DNA of 64,000 nucleotides from Streptomyces lateritius (GTDB taxonomy: Bacteria; Actinomycetota; Actinomycetes; Streptomycetales; Streptomycetaceae): the NCBI RefSeq assembly GCF_014649715.1, contig NZ_BMTO01000002.1, positions 62,001-126,000 on the forward strand, written 5' to 3'. The notes below the pieces were generated by a model. It worked only from the letters and a program-made list of their open reading frames with translations, ran no database searches and had not been told where the DNA came from. Shown piece after piece: positions 51,224 to 60,000 of this stretch (within the stretch, counting starts at the first letter, position 1; each line of letters starts with the position of its first letter). The translations under genes and the position numbers were made by a program.

Positions 51224-52157
51224 AAGAAAGCCGGGTCAGGCCGAAGAGCTCGGCCGCGTTGTGGTGCAGCACGTGCCGCAGCCACTCCTCCCCGAGGCCG
51301 AGCCGCTCCAGGGCGTCGAGCTGGTGGACGTACGGGTAGGGAATGTTCGGGAAGTCGGACCCGAGGAGGATCCGGCCGTCGAGCCCGAGAGCGCGCAGGC
51401 GCGGGAGTTCGGCGGTGGGGAAGGGGGCGAACCGTTCGCTGAAGTCGGTGAAGGCCATGGTGGTGTCCAGGTGGACGCCTTCGTACCGCTCGGCGAGGTC
51501 GAGGAAGTCGGCGTACTCCGGCATCCCCATGTGGGCGACGATCAGCCGCAGGCGGGGACGGCGGGAGAGCAGCTGTCCGACGGGCCCCGGCCCGGTGAAC
51601 TTCCCGGGGGCGGGCCCCGAGCCGCAGTGGATGACGACGGGCACGCCTGCCTCGGCGATCAGCCCCCAGGCGTCGTCCAGCAGCCCGTCGTTGGGGTCGA
51701 ACCCGCCGACCTGGAGGTGCACCTTGAAGACCCGGGCACCGGAGTCGAGGGCCTGTCGGACGTACGTCCCGGTGTCCTGCTCCGGATGGAGGGTCGCCGT
51801 GTGCAGACAGCCGGGTGTCCGGGCGGCGAAGTCGGCGGCCCACGCGTTGAGCCACCGCGCCATCCCGGCCTTGTGCGGATAGAGCATCGAGGTGAAGGCG
51901 AGGACCCCGAACTCGCGGAGCAGCGCGACGCGACGGTCCTCCTCCTCGCGGTAGGTGATGGGCCACTCCATACCGGTCAGGGGGCCGACGGCGTCGAAGT
52001 AGGCCCAGACCTTGTCGAGGACGTTCTGGGGCATGAAGTGGGTGTGGACGTCGACGAGTCCGGGGATGCCGAGCCGCCGGATCAGATCGTGGGTGGGGCC
52101 CTCAGGGGTTTCGGGGGCGGTGTCGGGGGTGGTGTCGGGGACGTCATGCGCGCTCAA
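51222..52157 (-). CDS. Amidohydrolase family protein (metal-dependent, ACMSD-like)
   Basis: 311 aa from a TTG at 52157, chosen because GAGAGGAG lies 9 bases upstream and no ATG or GTG fits the frame. Metal motif VDVHTHFMP opens a TIM barrel; other landmarks are KVHLQVGGFDPND, VVIHCGSGP, LIVAHMGMPEYADF and ILLGSDFPNIPYPY, the last carrying the catalytic Asp. This resembles amidohydrolase_2 decarboxylase or hydrolase enzymes; the substrate is unknown. The start lies inside the 3' end of the monooxygenase gene (14-base overlap), so the two are coupled. Confidence 0.9.
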   Translation of the reverse strand: MSAHDVPDTTPDTAPETPEGPTHDLIRRLGIPGLVDVHTHFMPQNVLDKVWAYFDAVGPLTGMEWPITYREEEDRRVALLREFGVLAFTSMLYPHKAGMARWLNAWAADFAARTPGCLHTATLHPEQDTGTYVRQALDSGARVFKVHLQVGGFDPNDGLLDDAWGLIAEAGVPVVIHCGSGPAPGKFTGPGPVGQLLSRRPRLRLIVAHMGMPEYADFLDLAERYEGVHLDTTMAFTDFSERFAPFPTAELPRLRALGLDGRILLGSDFPNIPYPYVHQLDALERLGLGEEWLRHVLHHNAAELFGLTRLS

Positions 52158-52479
52158 AGCTGTAACTCCTCTCGACCTTCCCGATGTGGACGCTGTAGCG
52201 GTCGTACCAGTGCGCGCGCCCGTGGCGCTTCGCGGCCTGGTGCTCCGCGTTGTGCTGCCAGACACCGAGGGAGTCGAGGTCGCGGAAGTAGGCGACGGTG
52301 ATACCGATCCCGCCGGGGGTGCGTGCGGTCTCGTACCCCAGGAAGCCCGGGAGCTCCCGGACGATCTCCTGCATGCGCGCGCTGGTCTCGGCGTACCCCT
52401 CGGGGTCGTCGGCGCGGACCGAGGTGAAGACAGCGGTGTAGTACGGCGGTTCGAGGCCCGCCACCAGGCTCTGGGTCAT
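52144..52479 (-). CDS. Antibiotic biosynthesis monooxygenase (ABM) domain protein
   Basis: 111 aa from the ATG at 52479, with GGAGG 9 bases upstream (a start at 52509 is possible). The fold is a ferredoxin-like ABM barrel: YYTAVFTSVRADDPEGYAETSARMQEIVRELPGFLGYETARTPGGIGITVAYFRDLDSLGVWQHNAEHQAAKRHG. Members include cofactor-free oxygenases and haem-degrading enzymes, but most, like this one, have no known substrate. Coupled with the downstream amidohydrolase, perhaps one catabolic step pair. Confidence 0.9.
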   Translation of the reverse strand: MTQSLVAGLEPPYYTAVFTSVRADDPEGYAETSARMQEIVRELPGFLGYETARTPGGIGITVAYFRDLDSLGVWQHNAEHQAAKRHGRAHWYDRYSVHIGKVERSYSFERA

Positions 52480-52554
52480 GTCGATCACCCTCCGCCGGTC
52501 GGGGCGCACGTGTCCACAGCCCGGCGGGAAAGGGATCCAAGTCTTTACGGTCGG

Positions 52555-53496
52555 CTAGAACAGCCCCTCCTGGGAGCGCCCGGGCTCCTTCCGGACGGGC
52601 ACGGTGACGGCTTCGCCGGCGTCGGCGGAGGCCAGCCCCCACCCCCGCACGAGCCGGGTGTCGACGGCGAGGCAGCGCCCTTCGGAATCGAGAAGGTGCA
52701 GGTCGGGCCCTGCGGCGGCGAGAACCTGGCCGGCGACGACGCCGTTCTCGCACAGCTCGGTGACGGTCCCGGAGAGCGGCGGGAGCCCGTCGAGCCCGAA
52801 GACCTCGGCGTGGTCACGCACCTCGCACGGGAGCGTGTGGAGGGTCTCTCCCCATCCGGGCAGGGCGACGGCGTCGCGGTACAGCTCCTCGATCCCGCGC
52901 CGCCGTTCGAGCGGCGCCGGCAACCGGTGCCGTACGGCACGCTTCCCGGCGTACGGAATCCGGTCGGGCACCTTCAGCGCGTGCCGCAGCTGCTCCTCGG
53001 TCCGTCGCGCGGCCATGAGCGGCCCCCGCCCGAGCCAGCTGAAGGCGACGGCCCCCTGCTCCAGGAGCCGGGCGTCACCCCTGGCCTCGGCCGTGATGCC
53101 GACCTTGGTCATCCCGGGTCCGAACCAGGCGAGGTACACGCGGTAGGGCTGGGGGTCGTCCACCTTGGTGTCGGCTGCGACCGAACGGGCCCGGTCGAGC
53201 CGCGCGCACTCGGGGCACTGCCCGCCGGTCGCGCGCGGTGACACCTCCGCGGACAACGGGCAGGCGTTGCCCCGGGCACCCGGGCAGCGTCGCCCGTCGA
53301 CCGCACGGAACCCGATCATCCGCCCGTACCGCAGCACGGACACCCGCCCGCCCTCCCAGCGCAGCCCGGGCACACCCCCGCGCCACCCCATCCCGGCACA
53401 CCGCCACACCACGCGCTCGCTCCACCCTGCTCTCGTGAGCTGCCAGTCTGCCTCCACGGCGGCTGGGCCGTATCCGTAAAGTCCCGCCTGGCCCAC
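52555..53496 (-). CDS. DUF2797 domain protein
   Basis: 313 aa. Contains the typical segments RMIGFRAVDGRRCPGARGNACPL and GGQCPECARLDRARS, whose cysteines suggest a zinc site. They are followed by YRVYLAWFGPGMTKVGITAEARGDARLLEQGAVAFSWLGRGPLMAARRTEEQLRHAL, which resembles a GIY-YIG-like core (VYLAWF...KVGIT). Function is not established. It stands between the monooxygenase and the Bro-N gene, all on the minus strand. The start at 53496 is the longest option. Confidence 0.85.
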   Translation of the reverse strand: MGQAGLYGYGPAAVEADWQLTRAGWSERVVWRCAGMGWRGGVPGLRWEGGRVSVLRYGRMIGFRAVDGRRCPGARGNACPLSAEVSPRATGGQCPECARLDRARSVAADTKVDDPQPYRVYLAWFGPGMTKVGITAEARGDARLLEQGAVAFSWLGRGPLMAARRTEEQLRHALKVPDRIPYAGKRAVRHRLPAPLERRRGIEELYRDAVALPGWGETLHTLPCEVRDHAEVFGLDGLPPLSGTVTELCENGVVAGQVLAAAGPDLHLLDSEGRCLAVDTRLVRGWGLASADAGEAVTVPVRKEPGRSQEGLF

Positions 53497-53570
53497 GGGC
53501 GGACGGCGCTACTTTCCGGACACGACCTGGGACCCGCACGGCCTCCACGCCTCCACCACCTCGAGGGCCG

Positions 53571-54464
53571 CTACGGCAGGAGGTGGATCCGCGCCCCGTC
53601 GGCGGCCTCGATCTGCCGCACGCACCCTCGCTCGACCAGCAGCCCCACGCAGTCCCGTACCCGCTCGACCGCGAGCCCGGTCCGCCGCGCGATCTCCTCC
53701 GGCCGGTACCGGGCCCCGCCCCTGAGCAGCGCGGGCGCGAGGCAGGCGGCGACGGCCCGCACGTCCCCGGTGACGGGAAGGCGGTCGGCGTTCCAGGAGG
53801 CGAGCAGTTCCTGGGGCGTCATGGCGGGGCGGCGCCCGATCTGCTGCCGTGACCGTTGCCGTTGCCCGGGTACGGCGATCCGCTCCAGCGAGTCGGCGAT
53901 CCGGGACAGACTCCGGCTGGTCTCCCGCAACAAGGCGTGCTGCTCCGCGGCCCAGACCGCGAACTCCTCGTCCAGCCGCCGGTTCCGCCCCTCCAGCCGC
54001 ACGATGATGTCGGCGACCTGCTGCGGCATGACGTGCCCGGACGGAAGGGGGGACGGCTCGAGCGCGTAGGAACCGTCACGCTGGACGGTGGCGACGACGT
54101 CGGCCACCCAGGCCTTGAAGGGGGCGGCCTCGGGTTCGGCGCACCTGCTGACCAGGTGGACCAGCCCCTGGAGATCGACCATCCGCATGGATTTCTTGAG
54201 GCCGTGACCTGCGACCTCGCGCGCACCGTCGGTCCGGCCGACGGTTCGTACGAGATCGGCGAGCGAGGTCGTGTGGTGCTGCGGGACGGCGGATCGCAGG
54301 GCGTCCCGGGTGTTGCCGTATCCCAACCGCCCCGCCACGTCCACCGCGGGAAACCAGTGCGTCCCGTCCGGCATCGTCAGTCTCCGCACACGCGCGCCCG
54401 TCGCCGCGTACACGAAGTCGTCGATGTCGATCGCGTCCTGCTTCTGTCCATGCTGCTCGTCCAT
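53571..54464 (-). CDS. Bro-N (phage antirepressor-like) domain protein with C-terminal winged helix
   Basis: 297 aa. Residues 10-125 are a Bro-N domain: VRRLTMPDGTHWFPAVDVAGRLGYGNTRDALRSAVPQHH, then MRMVDLQGLVHLVSRCAEPEAAPFKAWVADVVATVQRDGSY. A middle segment forms a predicted helix or coiled coil (IIVRLEGRNRRLDEEFAVWAAEQHALLRETSRSLSRIADSLERI). The end is a winged-helix (RYRPEEIARRTGLAVERVRDCVGLLVERGCVRQIEA). Bro-N proteins in phages are antirepressors. Chromosomal stand-alone copies recur in Streptomyces and their role is unknown. No other phage genes are nearby. Confidence 0.88.
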   Translation of the reverse strand: MDEQHGQKQDAIDIDDFVYAATGARVRRLTMPDGTHWFPAVDVAGRLGYGNTRDALRSAVPQHHTTSLADLVRTVGRTDGAREVAGHGLKKSMRMVDLQGLVHLVSRCAEPEAAPFKAWVADVVATVQRDGSYALEPSPLPSGHVMPQQVADIIVRLEGRNRRLDEEFAVWAAEQHALLRETSRSLSRIADSLERIAVPGQRQRSRQQIGRRPAMTPQELLASWNADRLPVTGDVRAVAACLAPALLRGGARYRPEEIARRTGLAVERVRDCVGLLVERGCVRQIEAADGARIHLLP

Positions 54465-54548
54465 CGAGCCTCACCTCCACGGCCGAAGCTAGGCCGATGG
54501 CATATTCAATTGTCATGAAATCAGCGGACGTTCACCCGAAAAGGGAAA

Positions 54549-54577
54549 GAGGCCCCCGGGGAACCCCCGAGGACCTC
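54549..54577 (-). terminator. Possible terminator of the PH-domain gene
   Basis: Imperfect GC-rich inverted repeat (GAGGCCCCCGGGG against CCCCGAGGACCTC) 11 bases past the stop of the PH-domain gene. Confidence 0.4.
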
Positions 54578-54587
54578 GTCTCTCCGT

Positions 54588-54953
54588 CTACTTCGCGACG
54601 AACTGGGTCAGGATCGCCTGCACCTCGTAGATGTCGACACCCTTGGTGAAGGTCTTCTGGACGGGAAGCGCCTGGCCGGAGATCCAGATCTTCAGCTCGG
54701 CGTCCAGGTCGAACGTGCCGGCGGTCTCCACGGCGAAGTGGGTGATGCTCCGGTACGGAATCGAGTGGTACTCGACCTTCTTGCCGGTGATGCCCTGCTT
54801 GTCGACGAGCACGAGCCGCCGGTCGGTGAAGAAGATCGTGTCCCGGATCAGCAGGTACGCGGCGTGCACCTGCTCCCCGGGCCCGAGCAGCCGCGCGTAG
54901 TCCTGCTGCGCCTGCGCCGGATCGATCTTGTGCGCGTTCCCGAACAGTGCCAT
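54588..54953 (-). CDS. Bacterial PH-domain protein
   Basis: 121 aa from the ATG at 54953 (GTGGGGG upstream; an alternative start at 54965 adds four residues). A single PH-like beta-sandwich: GPGEQVHAAYLLIRDTIFFTDRRLVLVDKQGITGKKVEYHSIPYRSITHFAVETAGTFDLDAELKIWISGQALPVQKTFTKGVDIYEVQAILTQFV. The FFTDRRLVLVDKQG and YRSITHF motifs are diagnostic of the bPH group. Widely conserved cytoplasmic protein; ligand and role unknown. Confidence 0.93.
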   Translation of the reverse strand: MALFGNAHKIDPAQAQQDYARLLGPGEQVHAAYLLIRDTIFFTDRRLVLVDKQGITGKKVEYHSIPYRSITHFAVETAGTFDLDAELKIWISGQALPVQKTFTKGVDIYEVQAILTQFVAK

Positions 54954-55031
54954 GCCAACCCCCACAAACCCGAAGACAAAACGATCTTCAGACCTTATCC
55001 CCCACCGCCTCGCCGAGCGAGCCCCTCACCC

Positions 55032-55691
55032 CTAGGCCGTGACGGTCAACGCGTAGTCCACACCCGTCGAGAAGTCGCCCGACCGCCCACGGATCTTCAG
55101 CGCGTGCTTCCCGGGCGCCAAGGCGGGCAGCTGGACCCACAAGCCGCACCCCGTAGCGGTGAAGCCGCCTCCCTCACCCGTGACCGCGTTGCCCTGAGCG
55201 CTGCGCACCGTCATCACGTCGCCGGGGTACGCCTCCGGCTCGACCGCCTCGCCGTCGAGGAGCACGGTCCCCCGCGCGCCGCTCATGAAGGCCGCACAAT
55301 CCGAGGGCTCTCCGTAGCTGTTGACGACGGGAAAGGCGATCGGACGACCGCCGGGCACCGCGCACGCGCGCGTGACCTGTCCGCCGAAGGTGCCGGCCAG
55401 GAACCACACGTCCTGCGGTTGGTTCCGTCCGCACTCCCGCCCGTCCCGGTCGGCGACGGGGTTGACCTCCGCGGGCTCCGAAGCCGCCCACGACCACCAC
55501 CGCCCCTGAAGCTCCCCACCGGACAGACGACCACTCGCCGACGCCGCCGGCGGCGAGGCCGTTGCCGACGCCCGTCCCGCCGTCGCCGTGTCCTCCGGGT
55601 CCGGGGACGCCTGCGTCCCGCACCCCGCCAACGCGACCAGCGACACGAGCGCCCCAGCGGTCAGCCCCGCTCTCCCCGCCCCGAACCTCAT
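55032..55691 (-). CDS. Lipoprotein of unknown function
   Basis: 219 aa. Signal RAGLTAGALVSLVALAGC has lipobox LAGC (lipidated Cys about residue 24), followed by an Ala/Ser/Thr-rich linker. The globular part has WWSWAASEPAEVNPVADRDGRECGRNQPQDVWFLAGTFGGQVTRACAVPGGRPIAFPVVNSY, ACAVP and TGCGLWVQLPALAPGKHALKIRGRSGDFSTGVDYALTV. Several cysteines suggest disulfides. The same type of secreted protein recurs in actinomycetes without a function. Confidence 0.82.
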   Translation of the reverse strand: MRFGAGRAGLTAGALVSLVALAGCGTQASPDPEDTATAGRASATASPPAASASGRLSGGELQGRWWSWAASEPAEVNPVADRDGRECGRNQPQDVWFLAGTFGGQVTRACAVPGGRPIAFPVVNSYGEPSDCAAFMSGARGTVLLDGEAVEPEAYPGDVMTVRSAQGNAVTGEGGGFTATGCGLWVQLPALAPGKHALKIRGRSGDFSTGVDYALTVTA

Positions 55692-55770
55692 CCGACCCCC
55701 TCCCCACCAAGGCCGCCGACCGTCTCCCCCATCGGCACGACCTGCCCTTCACCGCTGTACGGCCCAACGC

Positions 55771-55802
55771 AAGAGGCCCCGGACTCTCGTCCGGGGCCTC
55801 TT
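55771..55802 (-). terminator. Terminator of tRNA-Arg(ACG)
   Basis: A 14-bp perfect inverted repeat (AAGAGGCCCCGGAC and complement, loop TCTC) begins 6 bases past the tRNA 3' end. Confidence 0.8.
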
Positions 55803-55808
55803 AGGCTG

Positions 55809-55881
55809 TGCACTCGGCAGGATTCGAACCTGCAACCTTCTGATCCGTAGTCAGATGCTCTATCCGTTAAGCTACGAGTGC
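55809..55881 (-). tRNA. tRNA-Arg (anticodon ACG)
   Basis: Acceptor GCACTCG pairs with CGAGTGC, discriminator A; CCA not encoded. Anticodon arm TCTGA-CTACGGA-TCAGA gives ACG; T-loop GTTCGAATC. 73 nt. The ACG wobble base is the substrate of TadA, encoded at 32827-33414. Confidence 0.96.
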
Positions 55882-56083
55882 TTGTGCTTCTCGGCTTTTT
55901 TCTTGCCGGTCGGCGTTGCGTGGACAACATTACATGACCTGCGCCGTAGCGCGAAATCCATTAGCTAGACCCCCTCTGACCTGCGGAAACATCTCTCAGG
56001 GGCAGATCGAGAGCCCCGCCCCCATCCGCCGGACGGGTGAATCCCGCGGGCCCGCGGGGCAGGCCGGCCGGGGCCGGGAACGG

Positions 56084-56115
56084 CCGAAGCCCCGGCCGTG
56101 GGGCCGGGGCTTCGG
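56084..56115 (-). terminator. Terminator of tRNA-Ser(GCT)
   Basis: A 14-bp perfect inverted repeat (CCGAAGCCCCGGCC and complement) lies 6 bases past the tRNA 3' end. Confidence 0.75.
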
Positions 56116-56121
56116 ATGGAG

Positions 56122-56212
56122 CGGAGGCGGAGGGATTTGAACCCTCGATGGGCTTTAAGACCCAAACCGCATTAGCAGTGCGGCGCCATAGACCGGACTA
56201 GGCGACGCCTCC
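56122..56212 (-). tRNA. tRNA-Ser (anticodon GCT)
   Basis: Acceptor GGAGGCG pairs with CGCCTCC, discriminator G. Anticodon arm CCGCA-CTGCTAA-TGCGG gives GCT. A long variable arm and GTTCAAATC T-loop are present; 91 nt, as expected for tRNA-Ser. Confidence 0.96.
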
Positions 56213-56417
56213 ATGCACCTCGCGCGGGCGCGAACGGTGCGTGCAGATGATGACACAGACGAGCCGGGTGCCACCAATCGCTTTCACCGTACTAGCCCTC
56301 CCGGGCGAAGAGCAAAGTCCGCCGGCCCCACCGGCATGCGCAACGAACGCGAGTGCGGAGCGTTAGAGGAGACGGGCCTCGAGACCCGTAGCCCCTACCC
56401 GCTCACCTGGAGTTCGC

Positions 56418-56849
56418 ATGCTGCGCCGCCTCGTCCTCACGACCCTCGCACCCCTCGCCGCCACCGCCGGCGCCGCCGGGCTCGGGCCGATCCCGCCGTT
56501 GCCCCTGCTGTCGCCGCCCGACGCGCTCACCGTGACGATCTCCAAGAGCGGCCACCCGGACGCCAACGGCACCTTCCGGCTCGAGTGCGGCAGCGAGGTG
56601 GGCGGGAACCACCCGGCCGCCGACCGTGCCTGCGACCGGCTCGACCGGCTCGCGAAGGAGGGGAAGGACCCGTTCGCGGCGGTGGACAAGGACCGTTTCT
56701 GTACCCAGCAGTACGGCGGGCCGGCCGTCGCGCACGTCACCGGCGACTGGCACGGGCGCCCCGTCGACGCCCGCTTCTCCCGGGCCGACGGCTGCGAGAT
56801 CGACCGCTGGGAGAATCTGGAGCCCGTGCTTCCGCACGTACGGGGATGA
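56418..56849 (+). CDS. Subtilisin inhibitor-like (SSI) family secreted protein
   Basis: 143 aa. Signal peptide RRLVLTTLAPLAATAGAAG is followed by a mature domain with the SSI pattern: LTVTISKSG, LECGSEVGGNHPAADRACDRL, DRFCTQQYGGPAVAHVTGDWHGRPVDARFSRADGCEID. The four cysteines match the two SSI disulfides. The reactive loop aligned to Cys-Pro-Met-Val-Tyr of SSI reads Cys-Thr-Gln-Gln-Tyr, giving Gln at P1, which is not the usual Met, Lys or Arg. Inhibition of a serine protease is therefore uncertain. Confidence 0.85.
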   Translation: MLRRLVLTTLAPLAATAGAAGLGPIPPLPLLSPPDALTVTISKSGHPDANGTFRLECGSEVGGNHPAADRACDRLDRLAKEGKDPFAAVDKDRFCTQQYGGPAVAHVTGDWHGRPVDARFSRADGCEIDRWENLEPVLPHVRG

Positions 56850-57046
56850 AGCGCCCACGGAGCTTTACGAAAGCTCCCACGAAGCGCCGCATTGTGCCGG
56901 AGGCAAGAGACCTCACCCCACGCCCGGCGGCCCTGCCCTTAGACTCACCTCAGTGACAGGCCACGGCCCGAGGGGCAAGATGGGGCCGGCCGGCCACCGG
57001 GCAGCGCAGCTGGGCAAGTGCAGTGGGTCAGGGAGGAAGCGTCGTC

Positions 57047-60000
57047 GTGAGCAGCAGGCCATCCCGAGGCGCTGCTCGCCTCGCAGCCATACTTGACGCC
57101 CTCCCCGACGGCCTCGTGCTCGTCAACTGCAACGGCACGGTCGTCAACGCCAACACCATCGCCCTCGGCATGTTCGAGACCCCGGGCACGGCCCTCGTCG
57201 GGCGCGGCCTGCTCGATCTGCTGCCCGGCTTCGACTCACGCCTGATCCCCGGCTCGATGCGGCGGCCCGAGGGCACCGACGAGCGGGGCCGCACGAAGCC
57301 GACCCGGATGATCGCGCGCCGTACCGACGGCAGCGAGTTCGCCGTCGAGGTGACCAGCGCAAGTCTGGAGGACGGGCGCGAGGCCTACGACTCGTACAGC
57401 GCCTACACGGGCGACGAGCTGCTCATGCTCGTCGTCCGCGATCTCACCGGCACCCTCGACACCGAGGCCGAACTCGCCCGCTCGCAGCGCCAGACCGAGA
57501 TGATCCTGCGCGCCGCGGCCGAGGGCGTGGTCGGCACCGACACCGATGGCCGGGTCGTCCTCGTCAACCCCGCCGCCGCGCAGATCCTCGGTTACCGCGC
57601 CAGCGACCTCGGCGGCAAGGAGCTGCACCCGCTGATCCTGCACTCGCGTGCGGACGGCGAGCCGTTCCCGTACGAGGGGTCTCCGCTCGCCGACACCCTG
57701 AAGTCGGGCCGCAAGCACCGGGTCCGCAACCAGGTGCTCTGGTCGAAGAACGGTGCGCAGGTCCCCGTCGACCTGACGACCGCGCCGGTACGGGACGGGG
57801 ACCAGCTCGTCGGCGCGGTGATGACCTTCACCGACCGCCGGCCGTACGAGCAGCTCGCCGAGAAGCACGCCGCCGAACTCGCCGACGCCGCCGAGCGGCA
57901 CGCGGTGGAGCTGGAGCGGCAGGCGGAGGTGCTGGAGCGGGAGAAGGAGCGGTACGAGGCCCTCACCGCCCGGCACGAGCAGCTGACGGCCGTCCTCGGC
58001 GAGTCGCTGCGCGGCCCGCTGGAGGAGCTGCGCACCGAGCTCGCCACCCTCGCGGCCGACGACGCGGGGCAGCTGTGGCCCGAGGCCAACCAGTTGCTGC
58101 ACCACCTGGCCGCCGGCTACGCCCGGATGACCACCCTCGTCGACAACGTCCTCGGCTACCAGCGCCTGGACGCGGGGGCGGAGGCCCTCGACAAGAGCGT
58201 CGTGCTCCTCGACCGGGTCGTCGGGGCGGGTGTCGACGGGGCCGTGGAGCTCATCGGGCCCGGCCGCGCCCAGTTCGCCGTACACGCGCCGCCGATCGAG
58301 GCCGAGGTGGACGCCGGCCGGTTCGCGACCGCGCTCGCCCACCTCGTCGCGGACGTGGCCGGGGTCGACTCGACCGGCAAGGCCCGGGTCGTACCGGGTG
58401 CCGGATACGCGGACTCGACGATCGTCGTCGCGGCCGCGCAGCGCGGTGACGTCGTACGGATCGAGGTACGCGGGCCGTACGCCGGGGGCGACGCCGTCCA
58501 CCAGCCGATCGTCCGCGGGATCGTGGCGGCGCACGGCGGTGTGGTGCAGACGCACGAGGTGCCCGGGATGAGCGGCAGCGCGTACGTGCTGGAGTTTCCG
58601 CTCGGCGCCGGGAAGGGAACGGTCGCCGCGCCGGCCGCGGCACCGGCCGGGGTGAGGCCCGAACTGGGTCCGGTGCGCGACGCCGCGGCGGATGCGTCGG
58701 AGGCGTCGGATCCTGCGGCTCAGGGACAGGGGGCCCGGCTGGCGCTGCCCGCGCAGGCGTCGGAGACGCAGGGTGGCGGAAGGCGGCGCGCCCGTCGGGC
58801 GTCCACGGACGCCTTCCTGGAGAGCCCCGTCGCGGCGGAGGGCGGTACGGGTGCCGGTACGGGTGCCGGTCCCGGCGGCGGCGCGGTCGAGCCGACCGGT
58901 CGTCGGCGCGGCCGTACGGAGGACGGCCCGGCGGCGCCCGCCGAGCTGATCCCCGCCCAGAACGCGGGTACGGGCTCCACCTCCGGCACCGAACCGACCG
59001 GCCGCCGACGCGGCCGCCCCGCCGAGGGCGCCGTGGTGACCGCCGCCGAGGGGGCGCAGGGCCGCGCCGCTCGGGGCGACGCGGTGCCGCCGCAGGGCGT
59101 TCCCGTCCCGGCTCAGGGCACTCCCGTGGAGGCGTCCTCCCGCGCGCGGGCCCTGCCGGCCGTGGCGAGCGGCGAGGCGGACGCGGCCTCGGCGCAGCCG
59201 ACGGGCCGCCGGGCTCGCCGGGCACTCGCCGCCCAGGAGCGGACCGCCGCCGCCGACGCGGGGCCGCGCACGCCGTTCGCGCTGCCGCCGGCCGACGCCG
59301 ACCGGCCCGCCGAGCAGGCGGCTCAGACCGGGCCCGCCGCTCCCTTCACCGCTCCTCAGCAGGCACCTCAGCCGGCGCCGCGGCCTTCGGTCCCCCCCGT
59401 GAGCGACAAGGGCCGGCACGACGCCGTACGGTCCGTGCCGGACGCCGGCCCCACGCCGCCGCAGGCCCATCCCGAGCCGACCGGCCGTCGCCGGGGCCCG
59501 GGTTCCGGCATCCCGCAGGAGACCCGTTCCGTCACCGGCACCGGGTCCGTACCCCTGCCGCCGGAGGCACCGGCTGCCGCACAGCCGGCCCAGCCCGTGC
59601 CCGTTCAGAAGGACCGCGGCCAGGGCGGACGCGCGTTCAGCGTCCGTACGCTCGGGCAGGGCGTGCCCTTCGCGCAGCAGATCGCCGCGCAGCAGACCGG
59701 CGCCCAGCCGGGCCCCCCGGCAGCAGCCCAGACCGGCGGGCAGAACGCGTCGAACGGATCCGGTCGGCGGCGCAAGCTCGCCACTCCCCCCGAGGGCGAC
59801 CGCCCGGCCCCGGCTCCCACCGATTCGGCGGCCAAGCCGCATCCGCACACGAACCCGCAGCCGTCCGAAGCACCGTCGCAGCCGTTGCCGCAGCCCAAGC
59901 TCGGTCCCCCGGCCCCCGAAGGCCGCGCGTACGCCATAGGAGCGCCCGCCGAGGGCTCCGCCGAAGGGCCCGAGCCGCTCGACGGCCCGGGCGGTGCGGT

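Noticed and set aside
51222..52509. Monooxygenase and amidohydrolase as part of an antibiotic cluster
   Set aside because: No synthase, carrier, tailoring or immunity genes surround them; ABM domains occur widely outside antibiotic pathways.
53571..54464. Prophage marked by the Bro-N gene
   Set aside because: No integrase, terminase, capsid, lysis or tail genes are present within the window.
59000..59900. DNA repeat array or CRISPR in the Ala/Pro-rich part of the PAS gene
   Set aside because: The repeats are short coding motifs (PTGRR) at irregular spacing without conserved spacers; they are explained by the protein.
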